The notes under the pieces were generated by a model that saw only the letters and a list, made by a program, of their open reading frames with translations, was not told the origin of the DNA and ran no database searches. This document shows positions 54,967 through 64,000 of a stretch of 64,000 nucleotides of DNA, piece by piece; the stretch's first letter is position 1; every line of letters starts with the position of its first letter. The position numbers were made by a program, and so were the translations under genes. Origin of the DNA: Gracilaria domingensis (taxonomy: Eukaryota > Rhodophyta > Florideophyceae > Gracilariales > Gracilariaceae); NCBI GenBank assembly GCA_022539475.1, contig VCMS01000133.1, positions 90,608 through 154,607 of the forward strand, written 5' to 3'.

Positions 54967-56429
54967 TTAACCCTTGTCGAATACATGGAAGAGATCTCTT
55001 CCATGTAGGGTTTTTCTTGGAATATCTACATGGAAGAGCTCTTATAGCGGCTGGAATAGCTCTTCCATGCTTGAAATCTTTATACAAATTAACAAAATTC
55101 TATTTTGTGCGACATTGTTGTTAACCGCATTTCGCACCGGAAAATGTTCTGAGCCGAGCTATCTTCCTGAGTCAGAACCAGGCAGAGATGTATCGCTTGC
55201 CAATATTAAAGGTAGCGAAGTCAGCGTATACGTCAATAGTGGCAAGTTTCCAAGAAAGTAGAAGAGAATTGCTTCAAAAATGCAGCTCTCGGATGACTTC
55301 GTTGTTATAGATAAAGACATTTATAATGTTAAAACTTTATAATATTTTTAAACTCTACGTTTACTTCTATATGGTCGTTCTTTTCCAAGACGCCAATGAA
55401 GCTTCAACTTTGCATGTTTATCACTCTAATTCTTCATTTGGATAAAAAATCGATCATCACCTCTATTTGGCCAAAAACACCGTTTTAAAACCCACACGAC
55501 ATTTTTTTGTTTCAAATAGCGGCCAAAAACACTTTGCATCTTCAAAAGATTAAAGTTTTTTTTACAGTTTGTGTGGTATATAGAAAGCATGTATATTTCA
55601 TCATTATCATTATTCTAGAAGTATCGGAAGCAACAAATAACCAAATTTCTTCTCATTGTTCAAAAGAGCTTTTGCGATCTTGGAAACGAAGGTCAAACAT
55701 GGCTATAATCGAGAAACAGCAGACCCGAAAGCATCATAGGAGGGCTCTAAGAATGCTATTTGAGTCTAAAATGGAACCGAAGAATACAAACTTGCATATA
55801 GATAAACAGGTAATAAATGAACGCGTCAGGCTTTACTGATTTACAAACTTTTAATCTACTTTCGTTTTGTTAGATTCAAGGTGAGATCGTCTGAGTAGTA
55901 TGTAAGAATAGTTAATAGAGACATGCTCAGTGCTTTACTAGATGGGAATAACGCAAACAATGTAACATCACGTTTAAGCTTTCTTTGTCGACGGTATCGG
56001 CAGCTTTCTTGTTTGTCATGACGTTCTACTTCTCCATTCATGATCACGTAGGACAACTACTGAGTGCATTGTAAAACTTTTTAAATTTGAAATAAAGAAT
56101 TCCTACAGCAGTGCAAAAACTCCCATATTGTGCACATGGAAGAGCACCTCTTCTAGTTGGGATAGGTGCTATTCCAAAAAATTGGAAGAGAATGGGTTCC
56201 AAAAACGGGTTGAGTGGAGCGTTTGGATGGTTCGTTGAAAGCGCGCATAACTTTTAAACTATTTACTTGTCATTCACTTCAAGGACAGCAATTGAAAGAG
56301 GGAAGAGAGCGCTACAAGATGCATTGGTTTTCTTGTTCCGGCGTAAAATAGAAAACGAATGGCGCGAGGTTTAAAGTAGCGTTTTTCAGAAATTTTCTAG
56401 CTATTCCATGTCCTTCTGACAAGGGTTAA
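54967..56429. mobile_element. piggyBac-like element with TTAA ends
   Basis: The left end TTAA-CCCTTGTCGAATACATGG and the right end, read in reverse complement, TTAA-CCCTTGTCAGAAGGACATGG match over about 24 bp apart from small gaps. TTAA flanks followed by CCC are the hallmark of the piggyBac superfamily. The body (1455 bp) has no recognisable transposase, so the copy is non-autonomous or decayed. Close to both ends the word CATGGAAGAG or its complement recurs (54984, 55030, 55058, 56135 and others), including the 26-bp palindrome at 54982-55007. Confidence 0.65.
55067..55261 (+). CDS. Small secreted-like protein inside the piggyBac-like element
   Basis: ATG 55067 opens 64 codons: a hydrophobic N-terminus (INKILFCATLLLTAF) typical of a signal peptide, then RTGKCSEPSYLPESEPGRD and a short polar tail. 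It is probably the first exon or remnant of a longer gene carried within the element; no continuation is certain. A second coding-like stretch lies at about 55650-55839. Low confidence. Confidence 0.25.
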   Translation: MLEIFIQINKILFCATLLLTAFRTGKCSEPSYLPESEPGRDVSLANIKGSEVSVYVNSGKFPRK

Positions 56430-57270
56430 AACAATAAGGGCGTCGGAAAAGTGACGCGAAGCGCAGTGTACAAAGGCGCATCAGAAAGTGAGTCACAATG
56501 CAATTCCTAGAAAAAAGGCGAGAACCGCAGCGGCCAGTAGACAAAAAAGGCGAAAAAAGGTTGACATCAGGGAATTAAAGACCGTGCTAAGGAATTGTGG
56601 TGAGTGGGAAAGGAAAATATGAAATTCTGATGACGATAGAGAAAGATGTAGTGCGAAAGGGAGTTAGGTCGGGGGTCGTCGAGAGAAAAGGAGTGGTTCG
56701 CCGAAGTCAAGTTGCAGAAAATATCTTTTGACGTTTTCTGACAAAAGTTTTGTCATAATAGTTCCCTACATTCAAGTAATTTTGGAGGTCTGTCTGCCAG
56801 AATGGAAACCTCAAAAAAATTACAAGATGAATTTTCTATATGAAACGTGATAGATTGTTTACTTCAAAACAAATATAAATTGACAATATATGTTTCTCTT
56901 CACTTCATCAAACTTCAAATGTCCATGCCGTCAATAGCATTAGTATGGTCTGATGCATGTTTTTCTTGGATCTCCCAGAATGATTCATTATCAGAGCTTT
57001 GTCAAGTTTGCTACACGAAAAAATTTCTGAAGCTCCGTAAAAATAGATTCTTCATTATCAACACGAGCGAGAAATTGCAACAAAGGCAAAATCAAAATGT
57101 TGAGAAACGTACTTCCCAAAGACAAAATTTTGCAAATTCCTTTGGCGGTGGCTTTACAATTTTAACAGAACCTGGTTTTCACTTACCACGCATTTGCACA
57201 TATAGTACATCTGTTCGAAAAGGTTTTATTGTCGATACAGTTTGAATTTGTATACTTATTGAAGGCTTCA

Positions 57271-57323
57271 CTTTTAGGAAGATCAATGTGCTTCAATTTG
57301 TAGCACATTGATCTTCCTAAAAG
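57271..57323. repeat. 22-bp perfect inverted repeat, 9-nt loop
   Basis: CTTTTAGGAAGATCAATGTGCT pairs exactly with its complement at 57302-57323. It directly abuts the first base of the miniature element at 57324. Confidence 0.92.
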
Positions 57324-57942
57324 CAGGTCCGTATTTTTGACTGACTATTTTGCCAAATTATGGAGATTGACTGACTACTCTAACAGCACGACAACTCATT
57401 ATCGTATTTTTTATTATTTCTAGAGCGTTGTGACTACCTAATTTGGCATTTTTGTGACTAATCACTACTCATTGTACTATTTGACAGGGGCGTATTCATG
57501 ACTTCATGACTACGCCGGAATTAGCATTGACTTTTGACTACGTGACTACTGCGGAGTTGCAGTAGTCAAAAAAAGTAGTCAACGTAGTCAAAGGTGTCTA
57601 GAATCACCGTCTAAAGCCATTGTAGAGACATTTCAAACCGCCAATGGATACTTTGGCTCCCTATCGATACTTCGCTTTCAAAGTACTGAACGTTCGATCA
57701 TAGACTTTTACTCCTTTTCGCTACACTAGCGTTCAAGACGAAGAGACTCTATCTCTATTTTTAGATATACAACTTAAGATAAGTAAAGAAGGCTCGTAAC
57801 TGGCTTTATTGGCGTTTGACTACCTATTGACTACTTTTAGTATGACTTCGAGAAAAACGGGTGACTGTTTGACTTCAAACTTTACAAGAAAAGTAGTCAG
57901 AAATACGCCCCTGCTATTTTAGTACTCACAAATACGCCCCTA
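57324..57942. mobile_element. Miniature hAT-like repeat, copy B, split by an insertion
   Basis: Starts CAGGTCCGTATTTTTGACTGAC and ends ACAAATACGCCCCTAG, nearly identical to copy A at 50026-50204 on both sides of a 429-bp insertion. Copy A shows the uninterrupted sequence TTTTACTATTTTGGTAGTC at the corresponding point. Confidence 0.65.
57485..57913. mobile_element. Miniature hAT-like element nested in copy B
   Basis: 429 bp bounded by CAGGGGCGTATTCATGACT and, in reverse complement, CAGGGGCGTATTTCTGACT (17 of 19). The flanking 8 bp are CTATTTGA (57477-57484) and CTATTTTA (57914-57921), an 8-bp duplication with one mismatch, as made by hAT transposases. It has no coding capacity and many TGACTAC and GTAGTC words, including the hairpin GACTACTGC...GCAGTAGTC. 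Confidence 0.8.
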
Positions 57943-57968
57943 GGTTGTCCACGTCCATACAATCTGTT

Positions 57969-58205
57969 ATGGCCGACTTCAGGAACGTTCGTCCCACACA
58001 CTTGAAGTGGAACGAGTGGTCGTTGGATACGTGCACTAACAACCATTTGAAGGAGCTTCAGGCGGTTATCGTATCTTTCAAACACAAAAAAGTACTGCTC
58101 AAGCCGGAAGAAAACCGTTATGTTCTCCCGGTTGTTTGTACTCTCGTCCTGATGTTCAATCAACCGTTGTACCTGTTCGCATCATACCGAACGTACAAGA
58201 GATGA
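57969..58205 (+). CDS. Short open frame, unrecognised
   Basis: From ATG 57969, 78 codons (ADFRNVRPTHLKWNEWSLDT, LLKPEENRYVLPVVCTLVLM). The sequence looks protein-like, with further coding-like text in another frame to about 58260, so this may be the N-terminal exon or remnant of a larger gene or transposase. It sits 27 bp after the miniature element. 58206-58597 shows nothing else. Confidence 0.3.
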   Translation: MADFRNVRPTHLKWNEWSLDTCTNNHLKELQAVIVSFKHKKVLLKPEENRYVLPVVCTLVLMFNQPLYLFASYRTYKR

Positions 58206-58597
58206 TCGACTGCAACTCATCGTTCATTTTCCTGCGTCAGCTGTGAAGGAGAGCAAGAACTGTGGTCATCAACAACTATCATCGCGATTACGAGAAGGTT
58301 GTGGTGCTACGATTCACGGATCATGTACTTTCGAATGAGGGCGATTTGCCCTCCTCTCAAGAAGACCAGCTCTTTCGTTGGGTCCCGATAGAGAAAGAAA
58401 AAAATTTATATGATGGATAAAGCGCAAGCACCAACTGAAACTTAGTCCTTGTACAAACCCTATTTAGGTTGACTATCACATTGTGGTGACGACCACCTCC
58501 ATAGACGCAGTATCGAGTTCAACTACTGACTTAATTATGCATCTGAATCTCAGATCTCAGTCATGCCCCATTTGAACACACACAGCCACCTCCATTA

Positions 58598-58936
58598 TCA
58601 TTCACGACGCGCATTGTATATCCTTTCTGCTTCCGCATTTTCTTTTGCCATGTCGTCCGTCAAAGGTCCCTTCTGCGGTAAAGCCTTCCCAAGCATGGCT
58701 CCAGCCGCCGCTCCCACACTAGCTCCTGCGGGCCCAAGAGCTGATCCAATGAACGCACCTACCACAGGTGCAGCATTCTTTGGCGTAGTCATGAAGTCCA
58801 TTACGTTGCCGAATTGTCTAGCTGCATTTTCTTCCGTATTGCCTACATCTCGTCCATTTGCTCGAGAGGTTGCATCTATGAGCCTCCCAGCGCCCGGGAT
58901 GGGAGTGGTGGGGTTATTGCCCGCAGTCTCCGACAT
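58598..58936 (-). CDS. Small glycine-zipper protein, 112 aa
   Basis: From ATG 58936, with a polar N-terminal half (ETAGNNPTTPIPGAGRLIDA, RANGRDVGNTEENAARQFGN), then a glycine/alanine zipper at about residues 58-85 (VVGAFIGSALGPAGASVGAA, GAMLGKAL) and a charged tail. Glycine-zipper segments pack as tight helical hairpins in membranes. No signal peptide is seen. Codon use and the clean zipper favour a real gene, but the family is not recognised. Confidence 0.55.
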   Translation of the reverse strand: MSETAGNNPTTPIPGAGRLIDATSRANGRDVGNTEENAARQFGNVMDFMTTPKNAAPVVGAFIGSALGPAGASVGAAAGAMLGKALPQKGPLTDDMAKENAEAERIYNARRE

Positions 58937-59795
58937 TGTCCAGATGTCTTTTCACTGATAACACTCTCCAACTGTTGTCGTCGACCTCTTCTTTTTTGCT
59001 GTGCACTTGCACAAAGCACACCAAATAGGATACTGTTTCTCTGTGGGATAGGAGCAAAGCGCAGTCCGTGGATGGGTTGTTTTCGTCACGTTTGTGGTTG
59101 CTTTGGGGAGTGGTCGGGGCTCTTTTATACTGAGAAAGATTAAGTCAATGTTTGCCTGGTGTTGTTCGTCTTCAGAGTGTGGCCCACCCCAAGTCTAGCT
59201 CTTTTCTGTATACGTCACATTTCAGCATGGAGTGCGTCGTTCATCCTCGGCCTTTGGCCCACCTTGGATACAGCTGTCGCTCTTTCACGATATATTCCAG
59301 TCTTAACTAAACAAACTCTCGCGGCAATTAGTGTGACCAACCACGCTATTTTAAATGGCGGTAACGCCCAACATCACTAACACCCTTGATACACGTGCAG
59401 GCAAGCTCGTGACTTATCCAACACCGCATTGGGGAACGTAGTCCGGGAGCTGATTCTGTTTCAGGGGCAACAACATGCATATATCCGAGTGGAAAACTAG
59501 AGAACTACTTTTCGCACTGTTTTTGGATGAGCTGCACCTGATTAGTAATGGTCTTCTTTCGTGACAGGGAATGTCCAGATTGAACTCAACTTTCGGGGCA
59601 GAATATTTGATCGCCAACAAGATGCCAATGTCTGTCAGTAGACAACCAGCTTCAGATAGGCCGCACCGTCCTACATCCAAGCCCGGTTCTGGAATTGCGC
59701 CCATTCCTCGCGCGATGCGACTGGTTTGTAGCGGTTCTTCTTCTTCTTTATTGCGGACAATATCCTCTAATTCCTAGTATGTAGTAAAACTATCG

Positions 59796-60115
59796 TTACA
59801 GAAAGTTTTCTCTCGTCAGAAGGGCCAACAATCTATGTGGATGTTGTCTAATCAGGTCGGGAAGAGTAAGGTTTTGACGCTCAGCTACTGGTGGATGTTT
59901 TTCTCGACGTGAGGGACTTGTCAAGGGGCAGCGTAAGACTACTTGGTCTGCATCCCGTCTGACGTTTGTCCCGCATGTACACCGTTCAGTTCTACCCTTA
60001 AGATATGATGCGACTGGATGAAGACTTGCAACATGTCCAGTGTAGAGCTGCGCGAGTGTCACTTGTGCCTTTCGCATGCATTGTTCATTCGGAAACAAAT
60101 CTGTTGTAGTGGTTG
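59796..60115 (-). pseudogene. LINE (non-LTR retrotransposon) C-terminal remnant
   Basis: The minus-strand segment at 60098-59796 reads like the tail after reverse transcriptase of non-LTR elements: VTLAQLYTGHVASLHPVAS, then C-x-CG in ERCTCGTNVRRDADQVVLRC with the final CP, and a DLIRQHPHRLLALL end. The usual histidine before the last cysteine is replaced. No polymerase domain is found upstream, so it is a 5'-truncated or decayed copy. Confidence 0.45.
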
Positions 60116-60455
60116 CTGAGAACGCGTAGAATTACGGGCATGTGATGGCCGGTACAACCCGTTTAGCTAAGCAAATGAAAGATTATGACCCTCACCTTCA
60201 CGACTTCTCCACTACAATCGGGTTGAGCTGAGAGACCTTGGAGGCAGGAGAACCAATCATGATGTACGATTACTTGGTTATCACGAGTGAGTTGCGCATC
60301 ACGTTGAGTTGTACGAACGTCCTAATTTTGAAAGATGATCATCAAGAAGAACGGGTCGAGTGCTCAGAAGCGCATCACGAAACACGACGGCCGGATGATC
60401 CGGTCATACAATTGAGGATATTGATGGTGCCAACGTAGACTACATTCTGTGTTGT

Positions 60456-60938
60456 TCACTCTGTCAGGGCGCAGCTGGTGCAGGAGTCCATCCAGACCAA
60501 GGTGTCAGAATGGCATAATCGAACAGTTGGATAATGCTTTCGAGACGATTGAGCTGTGGTGTGCGACCGGTTTTGAGTGGGCTGGATGGGAACTCTCGAA
60601 AAAAAGCTCTTGTGGGCAATCGCAAGAAAATGATTTCTAGCATGTATGATTTCTAGGAACGCAGAAGAAGTTTTTATTACAGCGCAGGGACACGCGGAGC
60701 TCTGGAGATGCTCTTCAGTGCGCAGCGCCGGCGGCCGCGGCGCCGGCGGCCGCACCGCCGACGCCCTCGTCTTACGGCTCGTCTTCGCCCCGATCGCGCC
60801 ACCGGGAGTCTTGCTGGCCGTACAGCTTTGGTTGTTGTCGTTTGGTTGTTTTCGTTTTCGTTTCTGTCTCTTTTTGCCGCTGCCGCTGCCACTGCCAACG
60901 TCGCTCCGTCTGCCCCTGCCGTTTGCGTGTCTGTCCAT
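60456..60938 (-). CDS. Possible small basic nuclear protein
   Basis: ATG 60938 opens 160 codons. The first half is plausible as protein: GSGSGSGKKRQKRKRKQ (nuclear localisation-like) and an arginine/proline-rich part. The second half is unremarkable. GC-rich repeated words at 60718-60765 (GCCGGCGGCCGC) also open competing plus-strand frames, including one to 61134 that contains a well-formed possible intron (GTACTG...TTTACTGCAG, about 61036-61095). I cannot decide between strands. Confidence 0.25.
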   Translation of the reverse strand: MDRHANGRGRRSDVGSGSGSGKKRQKRKRKQPNDNNQSCTASKTPGGAIGAKTSRKTRASAVRPPAPRPPALRTEEHLQSSACPCAVIKTSSAFLEIIHARNHFLAIAHKSFFSRVPIQPTQNRSHTTAQSSRKHYPTVRLCHSDTLVWMDSCTSCALTE

Positions 60939-61736
60939 CTATAGCGATGCCGTCCCCAGTGAAGGTCGTCCCGATGTGTCGCGGAAAGAGGCAAGCCGGG
61001 CCGAATGCGTAAAAGCTTGTCTTCTGATGATACAGGTACTGCGATTGGCAATTGAAACACTAACCGTTCTCCATATCTTGACTTTACTGCAGATGCTCTT
61101 CAACCTGTGGCGCTCGGTGTGCGAGGGCTGCTGATACCTTTCTCCTGAAGTTCCTGTTTTTTTTTTCCCATCTAGCGTTGCGATCTTAAGAGCGGCTCGA
61201 TGATCACAATGATCTCGCGAGCTGGATGGGAGCAGCATCTCTATTGTGGAGAGATGCTGTGTGCCATGGACGATGTCCATACGCACGACGAAATCATGTC
61301 CGGTCTCGTCGCCCCCTTCTCTCCAACACATAAATGATCTTCAGAGCATAAGCTCGTCCCGCAGCGGACAATAAAAATGGATTAGCGCAGGGACGCAACG
61401 ATGTGGAGATGTCAGCACACGGCCATGCACGAGATGCGCTCTCCTGACACGTGCCGCGCGTGCGCCACGGCGCGGAAAGCGCTCTCGAGATATCCAACGC
61501 GCTCGACGCCACACGGCTCTACACAACATTGGCCAAGCAACATCTTCACCCGCCAAGAGATTTTGATCATCTATCACTTCCCTCCGGTTTCCAATGGAAA
61601 CTTCCCATCACATGCGCGCCGCCCTCGGCGCACAACCGCTTCCCACACTCGTTCCCATTCTAGAAGATTCGATCGTTCTCGTCGCGACATGTTGTGAAGG
61701 CGCGCGAAGATGGGCGCCGACGCTGGCATTACTCCA

Positions 61737-61742
61737 TATAAG
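61737..61742 (+). promoter_or_regulatory. TATA-like element of the glutathione S-transferase gene
   Basis: TATAAG lies 87 bp before the second possible start context and 92 bp before ATG 61829, in otherwise GC-richer DNA. Confidence 0.4.
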
Positions 61743-61828
61743 CAGCGAACGTTCGCGTACTTGTCACCCTCTCTCGCTCCGCATCCCCTTCGCTGTTGGT
61801 TCGCACACCTCTTCTTTCGCTGCGCCGC

Positions 61829-62590
61829 ATGCCGTCCATGAAGCTTTGTTATTGGGATTCCCACGGTCGCGGGGAGCCCATTCGTCTTGCCTTCGTCATC
61901 TCGGGCATTGAGTTCGAGGACCAACGTTTCTCCTTTCCACAGTGGAACGAAATCAAGCCCCACACTCCCTATGGCGCCGCGCCCACGCTCACTGTTGACG
62001 GTGAGGTCTTGGCGCAGTCCCACGCCATTCTGCGCTATGCCGGAAAACTCGCAAAGTTGTATCCGATCGATCCGCTCGAGGCGCTCAAAGTGGATGAGGT
62101 TCTAGACACTATTGTCGACATGTCATCGGTATTCTACGCGTACATGGGTGATGACGTGAAGAGGCTTAAGGAACAACGCCATAAGTTTACCAACGAGGCT
62201 GTACCGCGATATGCATCTGCTCTGGAAACCAGATTTCATTCCTCCTCTGACGCTCACTACATTGTTGGTGGGAAGCTCTCGATTGCTGACATTTCTCTCA
62301 CATGCCTCATCAACAGCATCCAGAGCGGTATCCTGGACTATGTACCCACCGATATCTTCGAATCTTACCCGAGGCTTATGGCCGTACATAAAGCCGTTAT
62401 GGAACTCCCGAGCGTTGTTGAATGGTACAAAAAGTACCCGATAAGTATCGAACCCCCAAGTTGGAGTGAAACTGTTTCACTGCTTTTGAGCTTTCACGTT
62501 GCACTTTTGTCTGTTCCGAAGCACACGCATCAACATTCTTATGTTTGGAAGAACCTAGAGCAGTTGCAGCTGCAACATCACCTACATTGA
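61829..62590 (+). CDS. Glutathione S-transferase
   Basis: The 253-aa product starts at ATG 61829 (a second ATG at 61838 is equally possible). The thioredoxin-fold half opens KLCYWDSHGRGEPIRLAFVI, close to the sigma/alpha-class consensus with the catalytic tyrosine, and contains GAAPTLTVDGEVLAQSHAI followed by LRYAGKL (the glutathione-binding Pro and Gln-Ser). The helical C-terminal half has LSIADISLTCLINSIQS, the N-capping/hydrophobic staple Asp. These enzymes conjugate glutathione to electrophiles in the cytosol. After the usual end (WYKKYPIS) there is an extra tail of about 40 residues, hydrophobic then histidine-rich, which is unusual for the family and could be read-through of a lost stop or an unremoved intron. 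Confidence 0.92.
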   Translation: MPSMKLCYWDSHGRGEPIRLAFVISGIEFEDQRFSFPQWNEIKPHTPYGAAPTLTVDGEVLAQSHAILRYAGKLAKLYPIDPLEALKVDEVLDTIVDMSSVFYAYMGDDVKRLKEQRHKFTNEAVPRYASALETRFHSSSDAHYIVGGKLSIADISLTCLINSIQSGILDYVPTDIFESYPRLMAVHKAVMELPSVVEWYKKYPISIEPPSWSETVSLLLSFHVALLSVPKHTHQHSYVWKNLEQLQLQHHLH

Positions 62591-62779
62591 AGTCTTCATT
62601 AACATTTTCATTTTAATCTAGAACGTGTTTTGTGGCTTGTTCTTAAACTCTTTCAACTGTTATCTCATCATCACAGCCATTTAGCGTCACTAAGCTTCAG
62701 TTTTCTCATCATTGGAATTAACTATAAGAGACAAACTCAAACAAAAGACAAACTTCTCCATCAATTCCAGCCTAAGAAT

Positions 62780-62995
62780 TGCGCTTTGCAGTTACGATTG
62801 CGAGTGCTCCATGCTTTGGAATTGAAATAGCAATTTCAAAACGATGAAGGTATTGCAATCTTGATTGAAAAGCAATGAAAGCAAATGCGATTGCAGAGTT
62901 TGGAACCACTATTGCAATCGCGATTGCAAAACGAGAAAAGTATTGCAATCGTCGAGACAGAACGATGAATTGCAAGATTGCAATCACGAGCAAAC
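62780..62995. repeat. Cluster of GATTGCA/TGCAATC words
   Basis: At least nine copies of GATTGCA or TGCAATC in about 200 bp, in both orientations, spaced 10-40 bp. The minus-strand open frames across it are strings of isoleucine/alanine and are artefacts. Confidence 0.6.
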
Positions 62996-63016
62996 GAACT
63001 GCTCGAATTTCTGGCT

Positions 63017-63120
63017 ACCGTAGAACATGGGGCGCCGAACAGGCCTACAATGAATTGCGACTTCTCCATTGGGACAAGTCGACCCCGCTACCGTAGAACA
63101 TGGGGGCCCCGAAGAGGCCT
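63017..63120. repeat. Direct repeat, 72-73-bp period
   Basis: CTACCGTAGAACATGGGGC near 63017 recurs as CTACCGTAGAACATGGGGG near 63089, each followed by CCGAA and AGGCCT. Confidence 0.65.
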
Positions 63121-64000
63121 GTGGCGGAATATAGGAAAGGCTATGAGGCCCTGTCAGGCCCCGAGTATAATCGTTTTCGAAGTTTTCTGACAGTACAACA
63201 TCTCCAGGCCCTACCCAATCATATTTCCAACTCAAGTTGCCCAAAACCCTGGCTTTTTAATACCCTCGTACAACGAGTACTCAATTTTCAGTCCCTTTTC
63301 TCGATAGCGTTGGTAGTGCTTTACACTTTCGATGTACGTTATACTACCATGTCTCTCGTCACCACTTGAATACTAGTGCGTCTCTCCATCCATAAACCCA
63401 AAATTCTTCTGAAAGGATAACGCAGTCCCAGTTCTGGTAAGGGCAGACCGGTGATGCTATAGGACATTTAACGAGTAGTAAGAAGCTGAAGTTGTCTAGC
63501 CACAGCTCTTTGTTGGGCATACCCCTTCTTTTCATCCTTTCAGCTTTTTTCTGCTGAAGAAACGTATCGTTTGTCCCTGTAAACTTGGGAGTCTTGAATG
63601 ACGTTAAGGAATATCTGTTACGTTGCCGCTCAGAACACCATCAAGACCCCTTATTCTGCCTCCATTGAGCGAACTTCAAGTTCTTTCTGTTGGTGATATT
63701 GCTTTCAAGTGGCTCTACAAGGTGTTGGCCTTTCTGGTGATGGAGTACTTTTAGGATCGCTGTGCAGTTAGTTTTCGTTAAGCTAGTGTGCCCCTAAAAG
63801 AGAGAGAGAGAGAGAGGAGTAGTACGAAGCTCATTAAATCCCCATTAGCTTCTATCGCCTGCAAATGTCAGCAGTTTAATCTCAGATACAATCCGTATAA
63901 AAGCACGTTTCTGTCACACGGTTAGAAGGTTTTTCACTACTAGTTCTATTGATATATCTGACGCAGAGTGATTATCACCTACCTGCTCACAATGGGAACT
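63121..64000. other. Right-end interval, no gene seen
   Basis: A 90-codon open frame (63100-63369) is not convincing. A (GA)n microsatellite lies at about 63797-63816. Nothing else is supported. Confidence 0.45.

Overview
The window looks like nuclear DNA of a eukaryote with very few introns. Its clear host genes (protein prenyltransferase alpha subunit, DENN protein, ankyrin protein, WW-domain protein, glutathione S-transferase) are each one open frame or nearly so. They sit in small gene islands between long stretches of decayed repeats: Ty3/gypsy elements with chromodomains, hAT-type transposase, miniature inverted-repeat elements, a piggyBac-like element and a LINE tail. Compact intron-poor islands in a repeat-rich genome best fit a multicellular red alga; an oomycete or other intron-poor protist is possible. 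This is inference, because no rRNA, tRNA or organelle marker is present.

Layout. 0-5 kb: decayed or unrecognised genes (a coiled-coil remnant running off the left edge, a 264-aa protein, a four-helix membrane-protein remnant, a 223-aa basic protein). 5.3-9.2 kb: an old minus-strand Ty3/gypsy fossil with one recognisable LTR. 9.2-14.8 kb: gene remnants, C-rich CGCC-type low-complexity DNA, a 270-bp miniature element and a 48-bp perfect palindrome. 15.1-27.1 kb: a young full-length Ty3/gypsy element with 985-bp LTRs and an extra coding region on the opposite strand. 27.2-29.3 kb: a broken hAT-like transposase next to the retroelement, possibly its insertion target. 29.4-33.5 kb: AGCG-rich low-complexity DNA and LTR-like debris. 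33.5-46 kb: the main gene island, with two divergent paralogous membrane proteins, the prenyltransferase alpha subunit, an Sds3-like nuclear protein, an unrecognised basic protein and a large DENN protein, ending in an extremely GC-rich upstream region. 46-50 kb: gene-poor, with hairpins and a short repeat. 50.4-54.4 kb: WW-domain protein divergent from an ankyrin/coiled-coil/EF-hand-like protein. 55.0-56.4 kb: a TTAA-flanked piggyBac-like element. 57.3-57.9 kb: one miniature hAT-like element inserted into another. 58-64 kb: a small glycine-zipper protein, a LINE tail, a glutathione S-transferase, and TGCAATC-rich repeat DNA.

The recognised genes do not form one pathway. The prenyltransferase alpha subunit (lipidation of small GTPases) and the DENN protein (Rab exchange factor family) both bear on membrane traffic; the Sds3-like protein suggests chromatin repression. 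The most novel host-gene material is the divergent pair of three-helix membrane proteins and the ankyrin protein with a glycine-rich hydrophobic segment. The most novel structural signals are the unrelated intergenic hairpins, two of them abutting copies of the same miniature element, and the antisense coding region of the young retroelement.
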